Shown one piece after another: positions 28,910 to 37,647 of a stretch of DNA of 64,000 bases. The DNA comes from Mycolicibacterium hippocampi. Its GTDB lineage: Bacteria; Actinomycetota; Actinomycetes; Mycobacteriales; Mycobacteriaceae. Position 1 is the stretch's first letter, and each line of letters opens with the position of its first letter. The stretch spans positions 3,720,001 to 3,784,000 of the forward strand of contig NZ_BLLB01000002.1 of the NCBI RefSeq assembly GCF_010723735.1, in the 5' to 3' direction. The notes beneath the pieces are model-generated. The model ran no database searches. It was not told the DNA's origin and saw nothing but the letters and a program-made list of their open reading frames with translations. The position numbers and the translations under genes were made by a program.

Positions 28910-30082
28910 TCAGAGCTTCTTGAGTCCCCGGAGCACCGCGTTGTAGGGCAACGTCGCGGCCACGCCCTTGCGCAATTTGGGGTTGAGCTGGCTGCCGTTG
29001 ATGACGAGCAGGTACCGCAGCCCGTGATCGCGCCACTCGGCCACCTGGTCGAGCACCTCGTCGGCCGTCCCGTGGAAGCAGATCTCCTTCATCAGCGACG
29101 CCGGCACGCGGGCGGTGTAGGACAGCGCGGTCTGCTGGTCGATCATCTGCGGAACGAGGTCCTGCACGCCGGAGAAGTCCGACCCGAGGGGATGCTCGAC
29201 CCCGTGCCTCGCCCACGCTTCCGCGGGCGCCGCCAGGGCCACGGACTTCACGATCACCGAGTCCAGCGCCTCGTCGACGTCATCGCGGGTGCGGCCGGCC
29301 ACCACCGTGCGGTTGACCGCCGGGGTGATCGACATCGGGTCCCTGCCGTTGTCCGAGGCGGCGGCGCGCACCCCGTCGAGCGCACGCGCATAGTCGGCGG
29401 GCCGCGAGATCACGAAGGGCACCCAGCCGTCCGCATACCGCCCGGTGGCCCGCAACATCCTAGGGCCGTGAGCAGCAACCCAGATCTCGGGCCAGCGGCC
29501 CTTGTACGGCGGAAGGTCGAACACCGCGTGCCGCAGCGGGAAGTAGGCCGACTCCCGTGTCACCGGTTCGCCACCCGACTCCCACAGCGCCCGGATGGTC
29601 GCGAGCGCTTCGACGAACCTGGCGACCGGTTTGGACCATTCCACCCCGTACGGTTCGTTGCCCTCACGTTCCCCGACGCCGATGCCGAGGATCGCGCGGC
29701 CACGCGTGAGCAGGTGCAGCGTCGCTGCGGCCTGCGCGGTGACCACCGGGTGGCGGCGGCTGGCGTCGGTCACGCAGACCCCGAAGCGCAACCGCCGCAA
29801 GCGGTTGCGCGCAGCCAGATGACCGAGCATCGTCCACGGCTCCAAGATGGCGTCGACCTTAGGAACCAGCCGCGCGGCAGGGCCGAGATGTTCGGGCGTG
29901 GCGATGGACCGGGGCACCAGGGAGTTGATGTGGTCGCCCACCCAGAACGAGTCGGCACCGGTCGCTCTGGCGGTCAGCATCGCGGCGGACGGCAACAGCG
30001 TCGGTGAGATCCGGGTGTTCACGATCCCGTCGAGCAGGCCGAAACGGAACCTGGGCGCAGCAGCCCGCGAGCGGATCGTCAT
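28910..30082 (-). CDS. F420-dependent phthiodiolone ketoreductase-like enzyme (Rv2951c type, luciferase-like fold)
   Basis: This 390-residue luciferase-like (F420-dependent) oxidoreductase closely resembles Rv2951c as I remember it (381 residues). Shared stretches include GADSFWVGDHINSLVPRSIA, GVGEREGNEPYGVEW, FDLPPYKG, VAAHGPRMLRATGRYADGW and the end VLRGLKKL. Rv2951c reduces the ketone of phthiodiolones to phthiotriols during phthiocerol lipid synthesis. The PpsE-like PKS in this window leaves exactly such a ketone, so this enzyme probably acts on its product although it lies about 4.7 kb beyond papA5. I chose ATG 30082 because the conserved FRFGLLDGIVNTRI begins just after it. It is divergent from the alpha/beta hydrolase with 103 bp between. 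Confidence 0.86.
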   Translation of the reverse strand: MTIRSRAAAPRFRFGLLDGIVNTRISPTLLPSAAMLTARATGADSFWVGDHINSLVPRSIATPEHLGPAARLVPKVDAILEPWTMLGHLAARNRLRRLRFGVCVTDASRRHPVVTAQAAATLHLLTRGRAILGIGVGEREGNEPYGVEWSKPVARFVEALATIRALWESGGEPVTRESAYFPLRHAVFDLPPYKGRWPEIWVAAHGPRMLRATGRYADGWVPFVISRPADYARALDGVRAAASDNGRDPMSITPAVNRTVVAGRTRDDVDEALDSVIVKSVALAAPAEAWARHGVEHPLGSDFSGVQDLVPQMIDQQTALSYTARVPASLMKEICFHGTADEVLDQVAEWRDHGLRYLLVINGSQLNPKLRKGVAATLPYNAVLRGLKKL

Positions 30083-30185
30083 GGTACGGACGGTACTACC
30101 GCCGAGCGGCCACAACCCGGATGGTAGGTTCAGCCTGCTCGTTCCCCGCTCGGGACCCTCCGTCGAAAAGGTTGCGCCACCTGTC

Positions 30186-30980
30186 ATGTCACCTGCTGCA
30201 CTCGAGGTGATCGACAAGGGCTCCACCAGCCCCGCGCATCCGGTCCCACTGTTGTTCGTCCACGGGGCCTGGCACGCGGCATGGTGCTGGGACGAACACT
30301 TCCTGGACTTCTTCGCCGACAAGGGCTACCGCGCTGTGGCGCCCAGCCTGCAGGGGCACGGCAGCAGCGCGGCCACGAAGTCGTTGCGCGCGCTGTCGAT
30401 AGCCGATTACGTCGGCGATGTCGCCTCGGTGGCCGACACCCTGCCCACGCCTCCGGTGGTGATCGGTCACTCGATGGGTGGCTTCGTCGTCCAGAAGTTC
30501 CTGGAATCCCGAGACATCCCTGCCGGGGTACTGATGGCTTCGGCGCCGCCGCGGGGTTACCTCGGCTCCGGCATCCGTTGGCTGCGCCGCCACCCCTGGC
30601 ACTTTCTCAAGCTCTCGGCGTCGGGACGGTCGTTGGCCTACGTCAGCACGCCGGAACTGGCGCGGGAGCGGTTCTTCTCGCCGCACACCCCCGACGATCT
30701 GGTGGCGTCCTACGCTGCGCGGTTGCAGGAGGAGAGCGCCCGGTCGGGCGTCGACGGCCTCATCGCGCTTCCACGACCCAAGCGGGTGAGTACCCCACTG
30801 CTCGTCCTGGGGGCCGGGCTGGACGGCGCCGTCACCGCGGCGGAGGTGCGTGCCACCGCCCGCGCGTACGGCACCGAGCCGGAATTCTTCCCTGACCTGG
30901 GCCACAACATGATGCTCGAGCCCGGGTGGCGAGCAGTGGCCGAGCGTATCCATTCGTGGCTCGGGGACCGCGGCTACTGA
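30186..30980 (+). CDS. Alpha/beta hydrolase
   Basis: This 264-residue alpha/beta hydrolase has an oxyanion HGAWHAAWCWD segment, the nucleophile elbow VIGHSMGGFV, a late Asp in LVLGAGLDGAVT and a catalytic His in PDLGHNMMLEPGW. It has no signal peptide, so it is cytosolic. It is divergent from the ketoreductase and the 103-bp gap should hold both promoters. The substrate is unknown; an ester or thioester of the neighbouring lipid pathway is a guess. Confidence 0.82.
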   Translation: MSPAALEVIDKGSTSPAHPVPLLFVHGAWHAAWCWDEHFLDFFADKGYRAVAPSLQGHGSSAATKSLRALSIADYVGDVASVADTLPTPPVVIGHSMGGFVVQKFLESRDIPAGVLMASAPPRGYLGSGIRWLRRHPWHFLKLSASGRSLAYVSTPELARERFFSPHTPDDLVASYAARLQEESARSGVDGLIALPRPKRVSTPLLVLGAGLDGAVTAAEVRATARAYGTEPEFFPDLGHNMMLEPGWRAVAERIHSWLGDRGY

Positions 30981-31012
30981 GGCAGCCGTCGCCAGGTCGT
31001 GGTGCCGCTGCG

Positions 31013-31030
31013 ACGGGTGTTAACACCCGT
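31013..31030. promoter_or_regulatory. Perfect 18-bp palindrome
   Basis: ACGGGTGTTAACACCCGT is a perfect inverted repeat 33 bp after the hydrolase stop. It could fold as a 7-bp stem with a TTAA loop and end transcription, or serve as an operator for a dimeric repressor. No T-run follows, so a classical terminator is not certain. Confidence 0.45.
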
Positions 31031-31499
31031 GACCGGTCCGCCGATAGGTAATTGACGCCGCCAGCAAAAGCGTCTGCCGAGCGGAAGGGGTAGCGGAGCA
31101 TGTTGCTGGCGTGGGCCTGGGTGCAGTGCTGCACCTGGTCTGGTTCACTGCTCGAGCGCGTTCGTCACCAGTGCGTCACCTGGCGTTCGCACGTGTTAGC
31201 TGTAATGCCACTCCACGCAGCATTGTGCTGGAAAACGGCCGCAAACTCGAATCACACTGTCATTGCTTGCGATGCGGTGAGATGCCAGCGGCAACATGGA
31301 GGACCACCACACCTCGGCGTGCGACAGCGAAGGAATTCTGGCAGTCTGAACAGCAATTGTGGTTTTCTCTGAGAGTTAGCGGCGATCATCGATTTTTTGC
31401 ACAGCAATTCCTTGCGTTCGCCAGGAATGTGATAATCTCCGCACACCTCGACCCGTGATCGGATCGACATCACTTTGCAACCTTCTGGAAGGCTGGCAC
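31031..31499 (+). promoter_or_regulatory. Upstream region of the 765-residue PE-PPE protein with an extended -10 box
   Basis: No gene is supported in these 469 bp, and the last 200 bp are clearly less GC-rich than the surroundings. TGTGATAAT at about 31428-31436 reads as an extended -10 element, which would place the start of transcription near 31443 and leave a leader of about 55 bases before the ATG at 31500. No convincing -35 box is seen. Confidence 0.4.
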
Positions 31500-33797
31500 A
31501 TGCACTCAGCGCTTCGTCCGTACGTGACCACGGGCATTGCACTCGTCGGGACGGGCGCCATCGCCCTCGCCCCCCTCGCGCCACCGGCGCAGGTCCAGGG
31601 AACCCCCACGATGAGCAAGCAGGTCAGCCAGCAGGTCACGCTGTCGGCCAAGGTGATCACGATCAACCCGTCACCCGACGCGGTCGACATGTCCGAGCAG
31701 CTCGGCGGCAGCTACTGCCCGGACGCCAACACCTGTGTCGAGCTCGAGTACATGCCGATCTGGAGCTTGCCGGGTCAGTACACCCTCGGCGTTGACGCGC
31801 TCAGGGACGCGCTAACCGGCTACCCCGGCGAGGACATCACCATCTTCGGCTTCAGCGAGGGCGCCACCGTCGCGTCGCAGTGGCTCGCGGCCCACCTGGA
31901 GGATCCCGTGGCCTACCCGGCGCCGGAGAACCTGACCTTCGTCGTCATCGGCAACCCGACCCGCAAGTACGGGGGTTCCGGCGTGCCGTGGGGCCAGCAG
32001 TGGCCGGAGGACAGCGGCTTCAACGTCATCGACGTGATGAACCAGTACGACCCGACGGGCGACCTACCCGCGAACCCGTTCAACATCCTGGCAACCCTCA
32101 ACGCCACCATGGGGTTCTTCACCAACCACCTCGGCAACGGCTACACAGACGTCGACATCGACGACCCCGCCAACAGCCGCTGGGAAGAGGACGGGATCGA
32201 GTACGTCTTCGCCCCGAGCCCGAACCTGCCGCTGCTCGAGCCGCTGCGCGCGTTCGGCCTCGATGAACTCGCCGACGAGCTCGACGCGCCGTTGCGCTAC
32301 ATCATCGAGCAGGGCTACAACCGCGACGATCGCATCACGCTGCCGGACTACGATCCGCAGCCGTCGCCGTTCAACATCCCGATCAACCTCGTCGAGATGT
32401 TCGCCAACGTCCCGGCGAACATGGTCGCCGGCACCAACCGGTTCGCCAACGCGATGCGGGACAGCGGCAGCTGGTGGGTCTACACGCCGGTCAACGTGCT
32501 GGGCTGGGACCCGGCCAACCCCGAGATGACGCGGGCGTTCGTCGACTTCCTGCTGCCCATCCCGTCGCTGTCCACCCCGATCGGTATCGCGGCCGACTAC
32601 TGGGCCAGGGCGAACCTGCCGATGAACGAAGGCTGCACCGGCACGGGCAGAACACAGTGCCTCAACCCCAACGATCTCACCGACCAGATGTTCAAGGTGA
32701 TGATCTGGGATCTGTACAACCCGGACGGCTACACCTTCGACGGCCCCATCACCCCGCCGGTCAACCCGGTCAGCGAGAACGAGGGCTACTGGGGCCAGGA
32801 ACTGGGCGAGGACGGCGAGCCCGTCGAGTGGTACGGGGAGACCATCTACCTCGAGCCGTTCGCCGAACTGACCTCGTTCTGGGAGTACCTGAACGCGCCG
32901 CCGGAGGGCATCGAGACACCGTCGCTGAGCGACCACCTCGGCGCCGCCCAGAACCTCTTCGAGGCGTTGATGGTCACCTGGTACCCGTTCGTGCCTAAGA
33001 GCCAGATCTGGAACCCGAACGAGACATTCTTCGCCCACCTGGTCCGGCCGTTCGCCAAGATTCTGTGCCCGGACTGCAACGAGGTCGACCCGTTCATGCC
33101 CGCCGACTGGGAGGTCGGCACGGACATCCCGGCGGGTGCCTACATCCCGCCGTCGGTCAAGGATCTCTACGACCCGGAGACCGGCGAGTACATCGGCGAA
33201 CCCATCGAAGACGCGGAAGATTCCTCCGAGTCGCAGTCGATTCTGGCGTCGCTGTTCTCCACTGAAGAGGCCGAGGCCACCGAGGAAGAGGCCACCGACG
33301 AGGCCGAGACCGAGGAGGCGACCGACGTCGTCTCGACCGCGGTGCAGAACCTGCGCGAGAAGTTCGAGCAGGCCCCGGCCGCCGAAGAGGAGACGCCGGC
33401 TTCCGAGGACGTGACCGAGGAGGTCAGCGAAGAGGCCCCGGCCGAGGAAGACGTGGATGACACCGCTTCCGAGACTCCGGTGGACACCGACGACGACGCC
33501 GAGGAGCAGAGCGACGGCAAGACCGACAGCGGAGCCGATTCCGACCCCAAGCCGGAAGCTTCGGACGACGCGTCCGAGGACAAGGACGCCGCCGACGACG
33601 CCAAGGACGATGCCAAGGACTCCGGTGAGGAAGCCGGCGGCAAGCACCGCAAGGGCGACGACAGCGACTCCAAGAAGTCCGAGAGCAAGTCCGACAGCAA
33701 GTCGGAGAGCAAATCCGACAGCAAGTCCGACAGCGGCTCCGGCAGCGACAAGAAGAGCTCGGCCAGCAGCAATTCGGGCGGCGGATCCGATGACTGA
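31500..33797 (+). CDS. Exported PE-PPE-domain serine hydrolase/acyltransferase with second domain and disordered tail
   Basis: This is a 765-residue protein. The start MHSALRPYVTTGIALVGTGA is a signal-like leader; GGAAGG lies about 8 bp before ATG 31500. A PE-PPE (Chp-like) alpha/beta domain follows: TIFGFSEGATVA with Ser119, then VVIGNPTRKYGG and NQYDPTGDLPANPFNIL. Residues about 290-560 form a second domain shared with the 27084 gene (WDPANPEMTRAF, DQMFKVM). From about 590 the chain is acidic, then GGKHRK, then Ser-Asp-Lys repeats. Family members without PE or PPE modules (Chp1, Chp2) are extracellular acyltransferases that finish trehalose lipids. A similar role here is an inference. The monooxygenase gene follows after 21 bp. 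Confidence 0.78.
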   Translation: MHSALRPYVTTGIALVGTGAIALAPLAPPAQVQGTPTMSKQVSQQVTLSAKVITINPSPDAVDMSEQLGGSYCPDANTCVELEYMPIWSLPGQYTLGVDALRDALTGYPGEDITIFGFSEGATVASQWLAAHLEDPVAYPAPENLTFVVIGNPTRKYGGSGVPWGQQWPEDSGFNVIDVMNQYDPTGDLPANPFNILATLNATMGFFTNHLGNGYTDVDIDDPANSRWEEDGIEYVFAPSPNLPLLEPLRAFGLDELADELDAPLRYIIEQGYNRDDRITLPDYDPQPSPFNIPINLVEMFANVPANMVAGTNRFANAMRDSGSWWVYTPVNVLGWDPANPEMTRAFVDFLLPIPSLSTPIGIAADYWARANLPMNEGCTGTGRTQCLNPNDLTDQMFKVMIWDLYNPDGYTFDGPITPPVNPVSENEGYWGQELGEDGEPVEWYGETIYLEPFAELTSFWEYLNAPPEGIETPSLSDHLGAAQNLFEALMVTWYPFVPKSQIWNPNETFFAHLVRPFAKILCPDCNEVDPFMPADWEVGTDIPAGAYIPPSVKDLYDPETGEYIGEPIEDAEDSSESQSILASLFSTEEAEATEEEATDEAETEEATDVVSTAVQNLREKFEQAPAAEEETPASEDVTEEVSEEAPAEEDVDDTASETPVDTDDDAEEQSDGKTDSGADSDPKPEASDDASEDKDAADDAKDDAKDSGEEAGGKHRKGDDSDSKKSESKSDSKSESKSDSKSDSGSGSDKKSSASSNSGGGSDD

Positions 33798-33818
33798 GAA
33801 GGCCCGTAGTATCGCCCC

Positions 33819-35303
33819 GTGACTACGGAGCAGTATGACGCTGTCATCGTCGGTGCAGGATTCGGTGGGATGGGCGCGGCCATCCAGCTCAACCGGCTGG
33901 GCTACCGCAACATCGCGATCCTCGACCGCGAGGACGATCTCGGTGGAACGTGGCACGTCAACCGTTACCCAGGGTTGACGGTTGACGTCCCGTCCACGAC
34001 GTACTCCTACCGGTTCGAGCCCAACCCGTACTGGTCGCGGTTGTACGCGCCTGGCTCCGAGCTCAAGACCTATGCCGAGCACGTCGCCGACAAGTACGAC
34101 CTGCGGCGCTACATGCGCTTCAACACCGTCGTCGACGGTGCCCGGTGGGATGAGGACGCCCAGGTCTGGGTGGTGTCGCTGGCCGGCGGCCACACGCTGC
34201 ACACCCAGTTCCTGATCCTGGCCACCGGCTATCTTTGCCAGCCCAAGAAGCCCGACATCGAAGGCATCGACAGCTTCGCCGGCACCGTGCTGCACGCCCA
34301 GGAGTGGGACGACTCGTACGCGTTGAAGGGCAAGAGGGCGGCGATCATCGGCACCGGCTCGACCGGTGTGCAGCTGATCCCGAAGCTGGCCGACGAGGTG
34401 GCGGAGCTGACCGTCTACCAGCGCACCCCGATCTGGGTGATGCCCAAACTCGACTTCGGATTCGGCCCCACAGCGCAGCGACTGTTCGCGAAGTTCCCTG
34501 CGACACAACGGGTTCTGCGAGTGTCGAGTGACCTGTTCATGGACATCATGGTGACGCTGGCGATGTGGCGGTTCCGCCAGTTCCGTCCGGTGAACCGGAT
34601 CGCGGCCACCATCGGGCGCCTGCACCGCTTCCTGGCGATCCGCGACAAAGAACTGCGCCGCAAGCTGACCCCGGGATACGACTTCGGGTGCAAGCGCCCG
34701 ACGCTGTCGAACGTGTACTACCGCACGTTCAACAAGTCGCACGTACATCTGGAGACCGCGGGCATCGAACGCATCGAGCCGGACGGCATCGTGTGCAAGG
34801 ACGGCACCAGACGCGCCGTCGACACCTTGGTGTTGGCGACGGGATTCGACGTCTGGGAATCCAATCTGCCTGCCATCGAGGTCGTCGGCAGACAGGGCCG
34901 CGATCTCGGAAAATGGTGGCGGGAGAACAAGTTCCAGGCCTATGAGGGCCTCACTGTGCCGCTGTTCCCGAACCTGCTCACCCAGGCCAGCCCTTACGCG
35001 TGGGTGGGCATGTCCTGGTTCGACACCGTCGAGTACCAGATGCGCCACATGGACCGGTTGTTCCGTGAACTGCAACGCACCGGAGCCCGGACGTTCGAGG
35101 TCACCGACGAAGCCAACGCACGGTTTCTGGACCGGATGCTGACCTTGCTCGACGACTCGGTGTTCGTGCTGGGCAACTGCGCGAACTCGCGGTCGTACTG
35201 GTTCAACAGCACCGGGGAAGCCCCGCTGTTCCGGCCGACCACGGTGCGCCAAGCGGTCAAGGAGCAGGAGCACTTCCCGCTCAGCGACTACGCGATAGCC
35301 TGA
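33819..35303 (+). CDS. Flavin-containing Baeyer-Villiger monooxygenase (class I)
   Basis: This is a 494-residue FAD/NADPH monooxygenase. The N-terminal Rossmann motif GAGFGGMG binds FAD, and GTGSTG near residue 180 binds NADPH. Between them FAGTVLHAQEWDD fits the Baeyer-Villiger fingerprint FxGxxxHxxxWD. Such enzymes insert oxygen next to a ketone to give an ester. It starts with GTG 33819 and probably shares a transcript with the PE-PPE gene before it. A close paralogue is at 39845-41326 and a P450 follows. A long-chain ketone from the PKS pathway is a possible but unproven substrate. Confidence 0.88.
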   Translation: MTTEQYDAVIVGAGFGGMGAAIQLNRLGYRNIAILDREDDLGGTWHVNRYPGLTVDVPSTTYSYRFEPNPYWSRLYAPGSELKTYAEHVADKYDLRRYMRFNTVVDGARWDEDAQVWVVSLAGGHTLHTQFLILATGYLCQPKKPDIEGIDSFAGTVLHAQEWDDSYALKGKRAAIIGTGSTGVQLIPKLADEVAELTVYQRTPIWVMPKLDFGFGPTAQRLFAKFPATQRVLRVSSDLFMDIMVTLAMWRFRQFRPVNRIAATIGRLHRFLAIRDKELRRKLTPGYDFGCKRPTLSNVYYRTFNKSHVHLETAGIERIEPDGIVCKDGTRRAVDTLVLATGFDVWESNLPAIEVVGRQGRDLGKWWRENKFQAYEGLTVPLFPNLLTQASPYAWVGMSWFDTVEYQMRHMDRLFRELQRTGARTFEVTDEANARFLDRMLTLLDDSVFVLGNCANSRSYWFNSTGEAPLFRPTTVRQAVKEQEHFPLSDYAIA

Positions 35304-35370
35304 CCTGACACGACGTCGTGGGCAGAAGCGTCAACAATCCACTCGAGCACCAGCATGAAGGGGTGACGAC

Positions 35371-36738
35371 ATGGCAACGGCCACCACGGAGCCAGTGCGG
35401 CTGCCGCCGGGCCCGCGGGTCCCGAAGCTGATCCAGGGCGCCGCCGTGCTGGCCCTGCGCTACGGTTCGATCGCCGCGCTGGGCCGGCGTTACGGTTCGA
35501 CGTTCACCCTGCAGCTGCCCGTCTTCGGCGAGACGGTGGTGATCAGCGATCCGGTGCTGGTGAAGGATCTGTTCAGCACGAGTCGGGACTTGGTCGGGCG
35601 GCCTCAGAACAACCTGGGCGGCGATGTCCTCGGCCCCGGTTCGATCTTCAACCTCGAAGGTGACGAGCTGCTGGCCCGCCGCAAGCTGCTGCTGCCGCCG
35701 TTCAACGGCAAGAACATGCGCGGTTACGAGACGATCACCGAGCAGGAAGTGCTCCGGGAGATGCAGTCGTGGCCCGAAGGGGTCGAGTTCGAGACGCTCG
35801 AACCGATGATGCGGATCACGCTCAACACCATTCTGCGCGCCGTGTTCGGCGCCGAAGGCGACGAACTCGACGAGCTGCGGGTGCTGATCCCTGCCGCCGT
35901 CGAGTTCGGTTCCAAGATCGCGCTGCTGCCCTCGTTCGTTCGTAGGGATCTCGGGCCGTGGAGCCCCGGCGGAAAGTTCGCGCAGTACCGAAGCCGGATG
36001 GACGAGGTGTGCCGATCGCTGATCGCCGACGCGCGGTCGGATCCGAACTTCACCGAGCGGGGCGACGTGCTGTCCCTGCTGCTGCAGGCCCGTTATGACG
36101 ACGGCTCGTCGATCCCGGATCCCTACGTCGTCGACGAGTTGCTCACCATGTTGGTGGCCGGGCACGAGACCACCTCGACCCAGCTGGCCTGGACCATCGA
36201 GCGCATTCGCAGACATCCCGAGCTGCTCCGCCGGCTGACCGAGGAGGTCGATGCGGGCGGATCAGAGCTGATGCAGGCCACCATCGCCGAGTCGCAACGG
36301 ACCCGGCCCGTGCTGACCGCCGCGCTTCGCCGGGCCAGAACCCGTATTCGCCTGGGGGAGTGGGTGATTCCGGAGGGCGATACCATCATGGCCAGTACCC
36401 AGCTGGCGATGGCGGCCGCGGAGAGCTTCCCCGACCCGGAGGTGTTCGACCCGGACCGGTTTGTCGGCAAACCCCCGAATCCATTCGCCTGGATACCGTT
36501 CGGCGGCGGCATGATGCGGTGCATCGGCGCCTCGTTCGCCACGATGGAGATGGACATCACGCTGCGCACCATGCTGCGTGAATTCCGGCTCGAGCCCACC
36601 GACGAAGCCGACGAGAAGCCGCACAGCCGCGGTGTCACGGTGACGCCGGGGCGCGGCGGTCGCGCTGTGGTCCACCGGCGCAAGCACGCCGTGCCGCAGC
36701 AGGACGACTCGGTTTCGGTGGCCGAGAGCAACGGCTAG
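35371..36738 (+). CDS. Cytochrome P450 (CYP138-like)
   Basis: This is a 455-residue P450. AGHETTSTQ is the oxygen-activating I-helix motif and PFGGGMMRCIG contains the haem-ligating Cys384. The proline-rich start LPPGPRVPKL and the stretch DPDRFVGKPPNPFAWIPF are typical. In the place of the usual ExxR the sequence shows ESQR. The overall style reminds me of mycobacterial CYP138, but I cannot confirm the subfamily. It lies 67 bp after the monooxygenase and its end overlaps the convergent methyltransferase by 4 bp. It needs ferredoxin partners that are not seen here. Confidence 0.85.
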   Translation: MATATTEPVRLPPGPRVPKLIQGAAVLALRYGSIAALGRRYGSTFTLQLPVFGETVVISDPVLVKDLFSTSRDLVGRPQNNLGGDVLGPGSIFNLEGDELLARRKLLLPPFNGKNMRGYETITEQEVLREMQSWPEGVEFETLEPMMRITLNTILRAVFGAEGDELDELRVLIPAAVEFGSKIALLPSFVRRDLGPWSPGGKFAQYRSRMDEVCRSLIADARSDPNFTERGDVLSLLLQARYDDGSSIPDPYVVDELLTMLVAGHETTSTQLAWTIERIRRHPELLRRLTEEVDAGGSELMQATIAESQRTRPVLTAALRRARTRIRLGEWVIPEGDTIMASTQLAMAAAESFPDPEVFDPDRFVGKPPNPFAWIPFGGGMMRCIGASFATMEMDITLRTMLREFRLEPTDEADEKPHSRGVTVTPGRGGRAVVHRRKHAVPQQDDSVSVAESNG

Positions 36739-37562
36739 AACCGGTACTGCAGGATCCTGGCCTTGCGGGCGATCGCCGGGATCCGGTGCGCCAGCCGTCC
36801 GGCCAACCGTAGGCCCCGCGGGAACAGTTCGGCTTCCGGCCGGTGCATGGCGCTCGCCTCCTCGACGAGTGTGAGGTTCGCGTTCCACTGCTCGGGCCGG
36901 TGGGCATCCTTGAAGCCGGGGAAGTTCCACTGCCGGTGTGGCGAGTTCGCCTTGCTCGAGGTGGTGAGCCGGCCCATCAGCTGGTTCATCCTGCCGACCG
37001 GGCCGTAGTCGTTGAACGCAATCACCCCAGTACCGAAGTGGTCAGTGATCCGCCGCAACAGGCCGATCACCTGCGGCTCCTCCAGGAACGCGAACAGTCC
37101 GTCGGCGAACAGCATGGTCGGCCGCCCTGCCGGGATGCTGTCGACCCAGCCGGGCTCGAGCAACGAGGCCGCGACGGGTCGAGCGCGGTCACGGGGTGGC
37201 AGCAGCGACTCGCGCAACGTGATCATGCGGGGGAGGTCGACGCTGAACCAGTCGACGCCCGGCGGCGGGTCGACGCGGAACACCGCGCTGCTCAACCCGG
37301 CACCGAGGTCGACCACCACCGCATCGTGGTGCTCGGCGACAAACCCGCGGATGCGCTCGTCGAGCATCTTCGCGCGCAGCGCAACCAAGGCCACCACGCT
37401 GGGGGTGGCGCCCAGACCGGCGAAGTCGTAGTCGATCCGGCCGACGGTGGCGCCGGCGTGCGGGTCACCCAGGATCCGGCGTGCCGCCTGGCTGTCGAGC
37501 GCACGCGCATACTCGGTGAGCAGCGCAGTCTGTTCGATGGGTTCGAGCCCGCTGACATCCAT
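36735..37562 (-). CDS. SAM-dependent methyltransferase, PPM1/LCM family (paralogue)
   Basis: This is a 275-residue protein of the same family as the 24200 gene: VVVDLGAGLSSAVFRVD is the SAM site and MLFADGLFAFLEEPQV matches the later conserved stretch. I use ATG 37562, with GGCGGA close upstream, in preference to the ATG 18 bp further up. The target is unknown. Its position next to a P450 and Baeyer-Villiger monooxygenase suggests tailoring of a lipid or polyketide product. Confidence 0.78.
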   Translation of the reverse strand: MDVSGLEPIEQTALLTEYARALDSQAARRILGDPHAGATVGRIDYDFAGLGATPSVVALVALRAKMLDERIRGFVAEHHDAVVVDLGAGLSSAVFRVDPPPGVDWFSVDLPRMITLRESLLPPRDRARPVAASLLEPGWVDSIPAGRPTMLFADGLFAFLEEPQVIGLLRRITDHFGTGVIAFNDYGPVGRMNQLMGRLTTSSKANSPHRQWNFPGFKDAHRPEQWNANLTLVEEASAMHRPEAELFPRGLRLAGRLAHRIPAIARKARILQYRF

Positions 37563-37647
37563 TCCGCCAGCAAAGCACACGTCCCGCGGCCCCGTACACC
37601 GGGGCTGGATTCACCGGCGTCTGAAGCAATCTCGCAGTCCCCGAGTG

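Noticed and set aside
29847..30186. Longer N-terminus for the alpha/beta hydrolase (377 codons)
   Set aside because: The extra part lies opposite the 5' half of the ketoreductase gene and contains no conserved fold; the hydrolase core begins just after ATG 30186.
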